Source: DATAEG01 sp963703085 (GTDB lineage: Bacteria > Actinomycetota > Actinomycetes > Mycobacteriales > Jatrophihabitantaceae). Taken from it: a DNA stretch of 64,000 nt. Below the pieces are notes generated by a model. That model made no database searches and was not told the DNA's origin. It saw only the letters and a list, made by a program, of their open reading frames with translations. Numbering within the stretch: position 1 is the first letter of the stretch; every line of letters begins with the position of its first letter. The translations under genes and the position numbers were made by a program. Where the stretch lies: the NCBI GenBank assembly GCA_963703085.1, contig OY969789.1, forward strand, positions 310,001 through 374,000, written 5' to 3'. Shown here in pieces: positions 24,925-34,005 of this stretch.

Positions 24925-25680
24925 GTGGTCGCCAAGCCGCCCAGTACCCCCCGGCCCGCCGACGAGGTGCTCGAACCAGGGCTCGGCGGGAACAAGCGGG
25001 GCCGACCGCCCAAGCTGGCCGAACTGCCCGAACTGGACCGCGGGGACGGGCTCACCGCCCGGCAGCGCACGATCCTGGCGGTAATCCGCGATTCGGTTCA
25101 ACGTCGCGGCTACCCACCCAGCATCCGCGAGATCTGTGAAGCAGCCGGGCTCGCCTCGACCTCGAGCGTTGCCCACCAGCTCGCCACGTTGGAGCGGAAG
25201 GGCTTCCTGCGCCGCGACGCCAACCGGCCTCGCGCGGTCGACGTCCGGTCCGGCGAGGATCGCGCGGAACAGGAGGCCGACGCCAACGGCGTGAATCCGC
25301 GGCCGGCGCCGGCTTTCATCCCGGTCATCGGGCGGATCGCGGCCGGCGGCCCGATCCTCGCCGAGGAGAGCCTCGAGGACGTGTTCCCGCTCCCCCGCGC
25401 GCTGGTGGGTGAAGGCACCCTGTTCCTGCTCAAGGTGGTCGGCGACTCGATGGTGGACGCGGCGATCACCGACGGCGACTGGGTCGTCGTCCGACAGCAG
25501 CCGAATGCGAGTAACGGCGAGATCGTCGCGGCGATGATCGACGGCGAAGCGACGGTGAAGACGTACCAGCGCCGCGACGGGCACATCTGGCTGTTGCCGC
25601 ACAACGACGCCTACTCGCCGATCGACGGCGACGAGGCGATGATCCTCGGCAAGGTGGTCACCGTGCTGCGCAAGATCTGA
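24925..25680 (+). CDS. lexA: LexA SOS repressor
   Basis: LexA of 251 residues. The N-terminal winged helix carries LTARQRTILAVI and RGYPPSIREI (about 43-70). The autocleavage site is Ala140-Gly141 in RIAAGGPI, with catalytic Ser175 (VGDSMVD) and Lys212 (ATVKTY). A 40-residue Pro-rich extension precedes the DNA-binding domain, as in mycobacteria. The GTG at 24925 was chosen for the AGAGGAG ribosome binding site ten bases upstream. Cleavage depends on RecA, encoded at 37819. Confidence 0.96.
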   Translation: MVAKPPSTPRPADEVLEPGLGGNKRGRPPKLAELPELDRGDGLTARQRTILAVIRDSVQRRGYPPSIREICEAAGLASTSSVAHQLATLERKGFLRRDANRPRAVDVRSGEDRAEQEADANGVNPRPAPAFIPVIGRIAAGGPILAEESLEDVFPLPRALVGEGTLFLLKVVGDSMVDAAITDGDWVVVRQQPNASNGEIVAAMIDGEATVKTYQRRDGHIWLLPHNDAYSPIDGDEAMILGKVVTVLRKI

Positions 25681-25693
25681 GCCGCGCGCCGGC

Positions 25694-25920
25694 TCAGCCC
25701 ACTTGGGCAGTTTGGCCGAGCTGCACTCCGTAACGGCGGTGCACGTACTTCGCCCGTCCGGGCGGCACCGGCTCCATCTTGACCGAGCCGATCACGGCGC
25801 TTCGTCTTGGAACCGGACACCAGCACACCGGGCGAGCACTCGCAACAGGTTGGACTTCCCGGATTCGACGTCGCCGACCACGATCACCACGGGACCGTCG
25901 ACAGGCGAGCGGGGTTTCAT
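25694..25920 (-). pseudogene. Remnant of an EccC/FtsK-like type VII secretion ATPase
   Basis: Two short frames look like pieces of one large ATPase. The first, 25920 to 25792, contains VVGDVESGKSNLLRVLAR, the Walker A region of the third ATPase module of EccC-type proteins. The second, down to 25694, reads PPGRAKYVHRRYGVQLGQTA, which resembles the extreme C-terminus of the same family. About 200 residues that should lie between are missing and the frame changes, so this is a deleted, dead gene. The recognition is by motif memory, not alignment. No other ESX genes are in the window. Confidence 0.6.
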
Positions 25921-26636
25921 CCTGGCCACCGTACGTGCGGGTCGAGGCGGGCGGAGATCGCTGCCCATCCCGGCAGCAATGCCACGGCAAGCACCACCAC
26001 GCCGGCAGCTGCCCCGCCGACGAAGTCGGAGATCCAGTGGAAGTTCAGCAAGGTCATCCCGACGGCGATGGCGAACGGTGCGATCCAGCGCAGCACGCCG
26101 ATCAGTCGGACGAGCCGCGCGTCGAGATGTGCGCGCTGGGTGGCGGCGGCAAGCAGACCCCACGTCGCTATGCCGTTCGCCATGTGGCCCGACGGATAAG
26201 AGTGCGCCGGGGCATCCGGATGGTGCCCGTAATAGTCCACCGGTGCCAACCGCGAGACGGAGTACTTGCTCGCGTACACGATCAGGAGGAGACCGGCCAG
26301 CACCACCACGAGCCGCACGAGTGGATCGACGGTGCGTTGCCGCCAGCAGAGCACGCCGATGATCACGACTGCGATGGTGAGCACTACGCCACGCTGCCCG
26401 AACAGCACGAGCAGACGCAGCGGGATCTCTTCCAGAGTGCGATGACGCAGGTCCCACGAATACAGCCGCCGACCCGCGTCGGTATCGAGATGACGCAGCG
26501 GACCGTGGAAGCGGACGTCAGCGGTGACCGCGATGAGCACTACGAGAGCGAGCAGGACCGACCAGAGCGGTGGACGCGCAGGCCAGGACCGGGGGTCGGG
26601 CCGGTGGCGCAGAGCGGACGAGTTCTCAGTCGGCAC
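25917..26636 (-). CDS. PAP2 family phosphatase
   Basis: Membrane phosphatase of the type 2 phosphatidic acid phosphatase family, 239 residues, about six helices. The three catalytic motifs are visible: KYSVSRLAP, PSGH (SYPSGHMANG) and a histidine in NFHWISDFVGG. Substrates in the family are lipid phosphates such as phosphatidic acid, prenyl diphosphates or decaprenyl-phosphoryl sugars. The GTG at 26636 puts a short polar leader before the first helix and overlaps the tatA stop by eleven bases. A longer frame upstream is antisense-like, Arg-rich and was not used. Confidence 0.85.
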   Translation of the reverse strand: MPTENSSALRHRPDPRSWPARPPLWSVLLALVVLIAVTADVRFHGPLRHLDTDAGRRLYSWDLRHRTLEEIPLRLLVLFGQRGVVLTIAVVIIGVLCWRQRTVDPLVRLVVVLAGLLLIVYASKYSVSRLAPVDYYGHHPDAPAHSYPSGHMANGIATWGLLAAATQRAHLDARLVRLIGVLRWIAPFAIAVGMTLLNFHWISDFVGGAAAGVVVLAVALLPGWAAISARLDPHVRWPG

Positions 26637-26943
26637 GCTGCGCCGGCGGGTCAGCCGGCGCCGGGGTGGCCACTGCCGAGGTGGGCGGGATCGTCTCGGC
26701 GGGCGGGGCAGGCGCAGCAGGTGGCTGCGCGGCCGGAATCTGCGGGGCAGCGGCCTGCTCATTCTTGGCCTGGGTGCGGGCGTCGTCGTCGTCGGCCATG
26801 CCCTTCATCTCCGTCTTGAAGATGCGCAGGGATTTTCCGGCCGACCGGGCCATGTCGGGCAGGTTCTTCCATCCGAAGAACAGCACCCCGGCAACAGCGA
26901 GGATGACAAGCCAGTGCAGCGGCTGATCGAAACCCATGTCCAA
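26626..26943 (-). CDS. tatA: Sec-independent translocase protein TatA-like
   Basis: A 105-residue TatA/TatB-type subunit: a short N-terminus, one transmembrane helix (WLVILAVAGVLFFG), then the amphipathic helix with the family's FG hinge (LFFGWKNLPDMARSAGKSL). The C-terminal half is Pro/Ala-rich and low complexity. It would form the pore for folded, twin-arginine proteins. tatC is not nearby, which is common in actinobacteria. ATG 26937 would remove two residues. TatB cannot be wholly ruled out, but the hinge sequence favours TatA. Confidence 0.85.
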   Translation of the reverse strand: MDMGFDQPLHWLVILAVAGVLFFGWKNLPDMARSAGKSLRIFKTEMKGMADDDDARTQAKNEQAAAPQIPAAQPPAAPAPPAETIPPTSAVATPAPADPPAQRAD

Positions 26944-26989
26944 AGCCTTTCACATGCGAGGTCGCAGCGCAGGTCGTGGTGAGTCCAGA

Positions 26990-28480
26990 CTACGCCAGGT
27001 TCACCGTCGGGCTGGCTTCGAGGGGAACTGCGAAGCTGGCCAGCGCGGCGGCGAGGTCGGGCTCGACCCGGGCCAGCAGCTGCGTGCCGGCGGCCGTGTG
27101 CGTCTCGGAGTGGATCTCTCCGGCGCGATGTACCCGGGCGACGAGGCCTCCCTGGGAAAACGGAATCAGCACATTCACCAGCACGTCCGGGCGGGGCAGC
27201 CGCTGTTCGATGAGCCGTTTCAGATCGGCGAGTCCCGCGCCGGTGCGCGCTGAGACGAACTGCGCATTTGGTTCCAGCCGCCGCAACCGGTCCAGCTCGT
27301 CGGGGTCGGCGGCGTCCACCTTGTTGAACACGATCACCTCGGGCACCGTGGCGGCATCGATGTCGGCGAGCACCTCACGGACCGCATCGATCTGAGCCTG
27401 CGGAGCCGCGTCGCTGGCGTCCACGACGTGCAGCATCAGGTCGGCGTCACCGACCTCTTCGAGCGTCGAGCGGAAGGCCTCGACCAGTTGGTGCGGCAGG
27501 TGGCGGACGAATCCGACGGTGTCGGTGAGGGTGAATGCGCGCCCATCGCCGGTCTCGGCGCGGCGCACGGTCGGATCCAGCGTGGCGAACAGGGCGTTCT
27601 CGACCAGCACGCCGGCGTCGGTGAGCTGGTTGAGCAGCGACGACTTACCGGCGTTCGTGTAGCCGGCCAGCACCACGCTCGGAATGCGGTTGGCGCTGCG
27701 CTTGCCCCGCTTGACGTCACGGCTGGTCTTCATGCCGGCCAGCTCGCGGCGCAGCTTGGCCATCCGGGAGGTGATGCGCCGGCGGTCCAGCTCGATCTTC
27801 GTCTCACCGGGACCGCGGCCGCCGATGCCCGCCCCGCCGGCGGCCCGACCGCCGACCTGCCGGCTCAGCGCCTCACCCCACCCGCGCAACCGCGGCAGCA
27901 GGTACTGCATCTGGGCCAGCTCGACCTGTGCCTTGCCCTCTTTGGACCTGGCGTGCTGCGCGAAGATGTCGAGGATGAGCGCGGTCCGGTCCACCACCTT
28001 CACCTTCACCACGCCCTCGAGTTGACGAAGCTGGCCGGGGGTCAGCTCGCCGTCGCAGATGACGGTGTCGGCGCCGGTGCTGATGACGATGTCGCGCAGA
28101 TCCTTGGCCTTGCCCGAGCCGATGTACGTTGCCGGATCGGGCTTGTCCCGCCGCTGCATCACCGCGTCGAGAACCAGTGATCCTGCCGTCTCGGCGAGCC
28201 GAGCCAGCTCGTGCAGCGAATTCTCCGCATCGGCCGCCGTGCCGCCCGTCCACACGCCGACCAGCACGACGCGCTCGAGGCGCAACTGCCGGTACTCCAC
28301 CTCGGTGACGTCGGCCAGTTCGGTCGACAAGCCGGCGACGCGGCGCAGCGCCTGCCGGTCCTCGAGCTCGAAGGCGCCGCTGCTGTCGTCGCGGAAGTCG
28401 TCACGATCGACCCGGGCGGGAACAGCAAGGTCGGGCGCAACAGCGTCAGTGCGGTCGCGGTCCATCGCAGGATTCGTCAT
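26990..28480 (-). CDS. hflX: GTPase HflX
   Basis: Ribosome-associated GTPase of 496 residues that splits stalled ribosomes. The glycine-rich linker GGRGPGETKIE, G1 GYTNAGKS, G3 DTVGF and G4 NKVD are present. The N-terminal HflX domain includes TYIGSGK and the DGELTPGQLRQLE segment. ATG 28480 is preferred to GTG 28501 because GAAGGG stands before it. It lies downstream of dapF on the same strand, the standard actinobacterial order miaA-dapF-hflX. Confidence 0.96.
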   Translation of the reverse strand: MTNPAMDRDRTDAVAPDLAVPARVDRDDFRDDSSGAFELEDRQALRRVAGLSTELADVTEVEYRQLRLERVVLVGVWTGGTAADAENSLHELARLAETAGSLVLDAVMQRRDKPDPATYIGSGKAKDLRDIVISTGADTVICDGELTPGQLRQLEGVVKVKVVDRTALILDIFAQHARSKEGKAQVELAQMQYLLPRLRGWGEALSRQVGGRAAGGAGIGGRGPGETKIELDRRRITSRMAKLRRELAGMKTSRDVKRGKRSANRIPSVVLAGYTNAGKSSLLNQLTDAGVLVENALFATLDPTVRRAETGDGRAFTLTDTVGFVRHLPHQLVEAFRSTLEEVGDADLMLHVVDASDAAPQAQIDAVREVLADIDAATVPEVIVFNKVDAADPDELDRLRRLEPNAQFVSARTGAGLADLKRLIEQRLPRPDVLVNVLIPFSQGGLVARVHRAGEIHSETHTAAGTQLLARVEPDLAAALASFAVPLEASPTVNLA

Positions 28481-28522
28481 ATGCCCTTCATTGTCCCGCA
28501 CATCGCACGTCGGGGCGACGGA

Positions 28523-29356
28523 TTAGCTGCGCAGCCAGCTGGCGTCCAGATCGAACCGGCCCACCAGCACTGCCGGCCCGGTCAGCAAGAGCCCGCCGTC
28601 GGGGGTCCAGGCGACGCTGAGACTGCCGCCCGGGACGTCGAGCTGCCAGCTCCCGGTGCGGTCCGATCCGGCGAGCACTGCGACCGCCGAGCAGATGCCG
28701 GTGCCGCACGAGCGGGTCTCCCCAACGCCGCGTTCGTGTACCCGCAGCCGGGCATGCCGGGCGCCGAGCCGGACGACGAATTCGACGTTCTGCCCGTGCG
28801 GCAGAGCCGGGTCGACGGCCGGCGCCGTGCGCAGGTCGAGGCCGGCGAGCTGCGCCGACTCGATGCCGACCACCACATGCGGATTGGGCATCGCCACCGG
28901 CGTCCCCGCGCCGATGAAGTCGCCGGCCCGGACGCGGACGGTACGCGTCTCGACCTGCGGCACGCCCATGTCGACGGTCAGCCGGCCGTCCGCACCGGCA
29001 GTGACGGTGCGGGTGCCGCCCCGGGTGGCGATCTTGATGGGACCGCCCGACCAGAGACCGTCGTGCTGCAGATACCGGGCGAACACCCGCACTCCGTTGC
29101 CGCACATCTCGCCGGTCGTGCCGTCGGCATTGCGGAAGTCCATGGCGTACTCGGTGTCGGGGTCGGCCCACTCCGTGGCCGTCTTGGAGCGCACCAGGCG
29201 CAACACGCCGTCGGCGCCGATGCCGGCGCGCCGGTCGCACAGCCGCCGGACCAGACCGGCGGTGAGGTCCAGCGCACCGTCGAGGTCGGGCAGCACGATG
29301 AAGTCGTTCTCCGTGCCGTGGCCCTTCCAGCCGGTCAGCGCGGTCAGCTCGGTCAC
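28523..29356 (-). CDS. dapF: Diaminopimelate epimerase
   Basis: Converts LL- to meso-diaminopimelate for lysine and peptidoglycan synthesis in the cytoplasm. It has 277 residues with both catalytic cysteines: Cys85 in EMCGNGVR and Cys217 in RSCGTG. The substrate loop GTENDFIV is near the start. The GTG at 29356 overlaps the miaA stop (GTGA), so the two are translationally coupled. dapA at 59165-60067 belongs to the same pathway but is elsewhere in the window. Confidence 0.96.
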   Translation of the reverse strand: MTELTALTGWKGHGTENDFIVLPDLDGALDLTAGLVRRLCDRRAGIGADGVLRLVRSKTATEWADPDTEYAMDFRNADGTTGEMCGNGVRVFARYLQHDGLWSGGPIKIATRGGTRTVTAGADGRLTVDMGVPQVETRTVRVRAGDFIGAGTPVAMPNPHVVVGIESAQLAGLDLRTAPAVDPALPHGQNVEFVVRLGARHARLRVHERGVGETRSCGTGICSAVAVLAGSDRTGSWQLDVPGGSLSVAWTPDGGLLLTGPAVLVGRFDLDASWLRS

Positions 29357-30270
29357 CGGTCCAGGGTAAGGGCCGCATCGTCCAACAAGGTCGACGAGGC
29401 GCCGTCCAGCCAGACGATGCGCGGGTCCCGGCGGAACCAGGAGCGCTGCCGGCGGGCGAAGCGCCGGGTGGCCGGGACGGTGGCCTGCGCAGCCGCGGCG
29501 ACGTCGCCGACCACCGAACCGTCCGGGCCGAGACAACCCAGCACCTGGGCGTAGCCCAGCGCCTTGCCGGCGGTCGGGCTGCCGCGCAGCCCGGCACTCA
29601 GCAGCCCGCGCACCTCCTCGACGAACCCCTGCTGCCACATCCGGGTGACCCGCAGGGCGACCCGGTCGTCGAGGTCGGCCCGGTCGACGCCCAGGAACGT
29701 GGTGTCGTAGATGGACTCATGGGCGGGCATCCGCGCAGTGAACGGCTCGCCGGTCAGTTCGATGACTTCCAGGGCGCGCACGATGCGTCGGCCGTTGCTG
29801 GGCAGGATCGCTTCCGCCGCGGCCGGGTCCAGCGCAGCGAGACGGCGATGCAGATCGACCGGCCCGGCGTCGTGCAGCTCGGCGGCGAGCCGGGCCCGGA
29901 TCGCCGGCGACTCACCGGGGAAGTCCAGCCGGTCCAGCGCGCCCCGGATGTACAGCCCCGAGCCGCCGACCACGACGGGCAACCGGCCTCGGCTGTGCAG
30001 CTCATCGATCGCCGCGCGGGCCATCGTCTGGTACTCCGCGACTGCGGCGGACTTCGTCACCGGCCAGACGTCGAGGAGGTGGTGCGCGACGCCGCCACGC
30101 TCCTCGGGCGGCAACTTGGCGGTGCCGATGTCCATGCCGGCATATAGCTGCATCGAGTCCGCGTTCACCACCTCGCCGTCGAACCGCTGCGCCAACGCCA
30201 CGGCCAGCTCGGACTTCCCCGCGGCGGTCGGGCCGACCACGGCGAGGACCCGTGGGCGCGCGGTGACCAT
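29353..30270 (-). CDS. miaA: tRNA dimethylallyltransferase
   Basis: Transfers a dimethylallyl group to A37 of tRNAs reading UNN codons. It has 305 residues with P-loop GPTAAGKS (about 13-20), DSMQLYAGMDIGTAK for substrate binding, and VVGGSGLYIRG. The product is further modified by MiaB, encoded at 31551-32981. It is divergent from the DUF349 gene, with 56 bases between. Confidence 0.96.
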   Translation of the reverse strand: MVTARPRVLAVVGPTAAGKSELAVALAQRFDGEVVNADSMQLYAGMDIGTAKLPPEERGGVAHHLLDVWPVTKSAAVAEYQTMARAAIDELHSRGRLPVVVGGSGLYIRGALDRLDFPGESPAIRARLAAELHDAGPVDLHRRLAALDPAAAEAILPSNGRRIVRALEVIELTGEPFTARMPAHESIYDTTFLGVDRADLDDRVALRVTRMWQQGFVEEVRGLLSAGLRGSPTAGKALGYAQVLGCLGPDGSVVGDVAAAAQATVPATRRFARRQRSWFRRDPRIVWLDGASSTLLDDAALTLDR

Positions 30271-30326
30271 TCCGCAACGCTAACCGGGTGCCCGCGGTCA
30301 TGCGGACTCGTGTCTAATGACCACCT

Positions 30327-31529
30327 ATGGCTTACGACTCGCCCGCGCACCCGTGGGGACGTATCGACGACGACGGCACGGTGTACGTCCGAACCGCCGA
30401 CGGTGAGCGAGCGGTCGGTTCGTGGCAGGCGGGTGAGCCGGAGGCGGGACTGGCCTACTACGAACGGCGCTACGCCGACCTGGCCACCGAAGTCGAGTTG
30501 CTGGAGAGCCGGTTGACCTCCGGCGCCGGCGATGCAAAGGCAACCTGGAACCAGGCGGGCGTCCTGGAGGACTCGCTCGTCGACGCCTCGGTTGTCGGGG
30601 ATCTGGAGGGCTTGCGGACCCGGCTGACGGCGTTGCGCGCGACAGCCGAGGCGAAGATGGCCGAACAGCTGCTGGCCAAGGAACAATCCCGCGCGGAGGC
30701 GATCGCGGCCAAGGAGCAGCTCATCGCTGAGGCCGAGCAGATTGCGGAGAAGGGCACCGCGTGGAAGGCCTCCGGCGATCGACTACGCGTCATCGTCGAT
30801 GAGTGGAAGCAGATCAAGGGCATCGATCGCAAGACCGACGACGCATTGTGGAAGCGCTATGCGGCGGCGCGGGATGCCTTCGGCCGGCGCCGCGGGAGTC
30901 ATTTCGCCGCGTTGGACACCGAGCGCGGTGAGGCGAAGGCCGTCAAGGAAGCGCTCGTGGCGAAGGCCGAGGAGTTGAGCGCCTCGGACGACTGGCGCGC
31001 CACCGCGTCCGCGATGAAGGATCTGATGACGCAGTGGAAGGCCGCCGGCCGTGCCGGTCGCGGCGACGAGGACGCCCTGTGGCAGAAGTTCCGGGCAGCG
31101 CAGGACTCCTTCTTCGCGCGCCGGGCCGAGGTGTTCGCCGAGCGGGATGCCGGCGAGACGGCTAACCAGAAGAAGAAGGAAGAAGTCATCGCCGAGGCGG
31201 AGTCTCTCGACCTGAGCGACCCGAAGCGGGCCCAGGCCCGGCTGCGGGAGATCACCGAGCGCTACGAGAAGAGCGGCCGGGTCCCGCGCGATGCCATGCG
31301 CCGCCTGGAGGACCGGATGCACGCCGCCGAGCAGCGGGTACGCGACGCGGTCGACTCCGAATGGAAGCAGGCGGCGATCGAGAGCAACCCGTTCCTGGCC
31401 GAGCTCCGGGCCCGGCTCGCCGAGGCCGAGGCGAAACTCGAGCGGGCCAAGGCCAGTGGCGATTCAGCGCGCATCGCGAAGGTCGAGGCCGAGGTGCAGC
31501 AGCGCCGCGCGCTCATCCCCGGAATGTGA
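30327..31529 (+). CDS. DUF349 domain-containing protein
   Basis: A 400-residue, highly charged helical protein. After a short N-terminal beta segment (WGRIDDDGTVYVRTADGER) come repeated DUF349 units of about 70 residues, seen as WKQIKGIDRKTDDALWKRYAAARDAF and WKAAGRAGRGDEDALWQKFRAAQDSF. A long coiled-coil C-terminus rich in Glu, Ala and Arg follows. It is always found next to miaB/miaA in actinobacteria, but its function is unknown. No enzymatic residues or membrane segment are seen. ATG 30327 leaves the conserved tryptophan near the start. Confidence 0.9.
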   Translation: MAYDSPAHPWGRIDDDGTVYVRTADGERAVGSWQAGEPEAGLAYYERRYADLATEVELLESRLTSGAGDAKATWNQAGVLEDSLVDASVVGDLEGLRTRLTALRATAEAKMAEQLLAKEQSRAEAIAAKEQLIAEAEQIAEKGTAWKASGDRLRVIVDEWKQIKGIDRKTDDALWKRYAAARDAFGRRRGSHFAALDTERGEAKAVKEALVAKAEELSASDDWRATASAMKDLMTQWKAAGRAGRGDEDALWQKFRAAQDSFFARRAEVFAERDAGETANQKKKEEVIAEAESLDLSDPKRAQARLREITERYEKSGRVPRDAMRRLEDRMHAAEQRVRDAVDSEWKQAAIESNPFLAELRARLAEAEAKLERAKASGDSARIAKVEAEVQQRRALIPGM

Positions 31530-31550
31530 GCGTGCAGTCGGCGCGATCGG

Positions 31551-32981
31551 CTAGACCGAACGGGCGCCGATGGTGATGGGTTGCCGGGACGCGGCGACGG
31601 CCGGCGCCTGCTTGGCGCGCCGGATGAGGGTCGGCGCGCCGTCGGCAACAAGGTGGTGCGGTGCGGCGTAGGTGACGGTGGTCCGGACCAGATCGCCGGG
31701 CATCAGCGCCTGGCCGCCGACGGCGACGTGCGCCAGCCGGCCGTCCCGAGCGCGTCCGGACACCCGGCCGGTGGCACCGTCCTTGCGGCCCTCGCCGGCG
31801 CTGATCAGCACCTCGATGTCGGTACCGACGAGCGCCTTGTTGTTCGCCCAGCTCAGCTCCTCCTGGGTGCTGATCAGGCGGTCGTAGCGCTCCTGAACCA
31901 CTGACTTCGGCACCTGGTTCGGCAGCGCCGCGGCGGGAGTCCCTGGACGGCTGGAGTACTGGAAGGTGAACGCGGCGGCGAAGCGGGCGGCGCGCACCAC
32001 GTCGAGGGTGCGCTCGAAATCCTCGTCGGTCTCGCCTGGGAAGCCCACGATGATGTCAGTGGTGATCGCAGCCTGCGGCATCGCCGCACGGACCCGATCG
32101 ATGATGCCGAGGTAACGCTCACTGCGGTAACTGCGGCGCATTGCCTTGAGCACCGCATCCGAGCCGGACTGCAGCGGCATGTGCAGTTGCGGGCAGACGT
32201 TGGGCGTCGTCGCCATGGCCTCGATGACGTCGTCGGTGAAATCGCGCGGGTGCGGGCTGGTGAACCGCACCCGCTCCAGCCCGTCGATCAATCCGCAGGC
32301 GCGCAACAACGCGGCGAACGCACCTCGGTCGCCGAACGACCTGCCGTAGGAGTTGACGTTCTGGCCGAGCAGCGTGATCTCCACGACACCCTCGGCGACC
32401 AGTGCTTCGATCTCGGCGAGCACATCACCGGGACGCCGGTCGACCTCCGTGCCGCGCAGGCTGGGCACGATGCAGAACGTGCAGGTGTTGTCGCACCCGA
32501 CCGAGATCGACACCCACGCCGAGAACGCCGACTGCCGCCGGGTGGGCAGATCCGACGGAAAGTTCTGCAACGCGTCGAGGATCTCCACCTGCGCCTCGGC
32601 GTTGTGCCGGGACCGCTCCAGCAACACCGGGAGGCTGGCCAGGTTGTGGGTGCCGAACACCACGTCCACCCACGGTGCCTTCTCCACGATGCGGCCCTGG
32701 TCCTTCTGCGCCAGGCAGCCGCCTACCGCGACCTGCATCCCGGGGCGACGTGCCTTCGCCGGGGACAGCCGACCGAGGTTGCCGTACAGCCGGTTGTCGG
32801 CGTTCTCGCGCACCGCGCAGGTGTTGAAGACCACGAGGTCGACGTCGTCGCCGCTTCCGTCCTCGGCCTTCACGTACCCCGCGGATTCCAGGAGGCCGGC
32901 GAGCCGTTCGGAGTCGTGCACGTTCATCTGGCATCCGTAGGTGCGGATGTCATAGGTGCGGGCAGCGTCTAGAGCAGTCAT
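31551..32981 (-). CDS. miaB: tRNA-2-methylthio-N6-dimethylallyladenosine synthase MiaB
   Basis: Radical-SAM methylthiotransferase of 476 residues acting on i6A37 of tRNA. The UPF0004 domain supplies three cysteines (TYGCQMN, NTCAVREN, GGCLAQK) for one cluster, and CDNTCTFC binds the radical-SAM cluster. The C-terminal TRAM domain is present. ATG 32981 is the only sensible start; sequence upstream is antisense to the acetyltransferase gene. It is convergent with the DUF349 gene. Confidence 0.96.
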   Translation of the reverse strand: MTALDAARTYDIRTYGCQMNVHDSERLAGLLESAGYVKAEDGSGDDVDLVVFNTCAVRENADNRLYGNLGRLSPAKARRPGMQVAVGGCLAQKDQGRIVEKAPWVDVVFGTHNLASLPVLLERSRHNAEAQVEILDALQNFPSDLPTRRQSAFSAWVSISVGCDNTCTFCIVPSLRGTEVDRRPGDVLAEIEALVAEGVVEITLLGQNVNSYGRSFGDRGAFAALLRACGLIDGLERVRFTSPHPRDFTDDVIEAMATTPNVCPQLHMPLQSGSDAVLKAMRRSYRSERYLGIIDRVRAAMPQAAITTDIIVGFPGETDEDFERTLDVVRAARFAAAFTFQYSSRPGTPAAALPNQVPKSVVQERYDRLISTQEELSWANNKALVGTDIEVLISAGEGRKDGATGRVSGRARDGRLAHVAVGGQALMPGDLVRTTVTYAAPHHLVADGAPTLIRRAKQAPAVAASRQPITIGARSV

Positions 32982-33011
32982 GGCGATGTCCGAGGATACG
33001 GCCTCGCACTG

Positions 33012-34004
33012 GTGCCTACCCTCATCGACGTGATGACGTTGCGTGCGATGACCGAGGCGGACCTGCCTCAGATCGCCAGCTGGCTGACCGAACCGCACGT
33101 AGCCCGGTGGTGGCTGGCCGATCAGACCGCCGAGCAGGAACTGGCGCCCTACCCCGCCCGGATCCGTGGCGCGGAGCCCACCTCGATGCTCGTCGCCTTG
33201 GAGCAGGAGCGGCCGGTCGGCTGGTGCCAGTGGTACCGATGGGCCGACTATCCCGCGGCCGCGGCAGGCGTCGGTGCTCGGCCGGACGAAGGCGGAATCG
33301 ACTACGCGCTCGGCGATCCGGCAGCGATCGGGCGCGGGCTGGGCACCGAGCTGGTGGCGGCCCTGGTGGCAACGGTGCGCGCCGTGCTGCCCGGCGCCGG
33401 CATCGTGAGTGACCCCGCCGCCGCGAACACGACGTCTCGGCGCGTTCTGGTGCGCAACGGCTTCGCTCTGGTCAGCGAGCGACCCGTCGAGACCGAACCA
33501 GGCGACGCGGCGATGGCGATCCACCGCCTCGCCGGCACCGGCCCGGCGCTGCGTCAGGCGACCGACGCCGACGCTGGTGCGGTGGCAGCGCTGCGCGCGG
33601 CATGGGTGTCGGAATGGGCCACCGACCCGGTGCCGGCCGACCCGGGCTTCCCGGAGCGCATCGCAGCGTGGCTGGACGCGGAACGCTCGCGTCGGCTGAC
33701 CTGGCTCGTCGAGGTCGGCGGCCGGGTCGTCGGCATGCTCAATGCCACCGTCTTCCGGCGGATGCCCAAGCCGAACAAAGTCGGCGTCGGTACCCAGTGG
33801 GGCTACATCAGCAACGTGTACGTCCACCCGGACTACCGAGGTCTGGGCCTGGCCACCGAGCTGGTCGACGAGGCGCTGCGCTACGCCCGGGCCTGGGGAT
33901 TCGCGCGGCTGGTGCTCTCGCCGTCGGAACAGGCCCGGGCGATCTACGAGCGGGCCGGGTTCACGCCGGCGACCGAGCTGATGTCCGTCGACCTGGCGCC
34001 CTGA
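33012..34004 (+). CDS. Fused double GNAT acetyltransferase
   Basis: A 330-residue protein with two GNAT modules. The N-terminal half (about 1-170) resembles AAC(6')-type or IucB-like domains (ADLPQIASWLTEPHVARWW, IGRGLGTELVAAL, SRRVLVRNGF). The C-terminal half (about 175-330) is a typical GNAT fold with VHPDYRGLGLATELVDEAL as the acetyl-CoA motif. A role in aminoglycoside resistance is possible for the first half but not established. Starts at GTG 33012 or the GTG/ATG pair at 33030/33033 are equally open. It is divergent from miaB. Confidence 0.82.
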   Translation: MPTLIDVMTLRAMTEADLPQIASWLTEPHVARWWLADQTAEQELAPYPARIRGAEPTSMLVALEQERPVGWCQWYRWADYPAAAAGVGARPDEGGIDYALGDPAAIGRGLGTELVAALVATVRAVLPGAGIVSDPAAANTTSRRVLVRNGFALVSERPVETEPGDAAMAIHRLAGTGPALRQATDADAGAVAALRAAWVSEWATDPVPADPGFPERIAAWLDAERSRRLTWLVEVGGRVVGMLNATVFRRMPKPNKVGVGTQWGYISNVYVHPDYRGLGLATELVDEALRYARAWGFARLVLSPSEQARAIYERAGFTPATELMSVDLAP

Positions 34005-34005
34005 C

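Noticed and set aside
33012..34004. Aminoglycoside resistance gene
   Set aside because: The N-terminal half resembles AAC(6')-type domains, but fused GNATs have many roles and nothing in the context marks a resistance locus.
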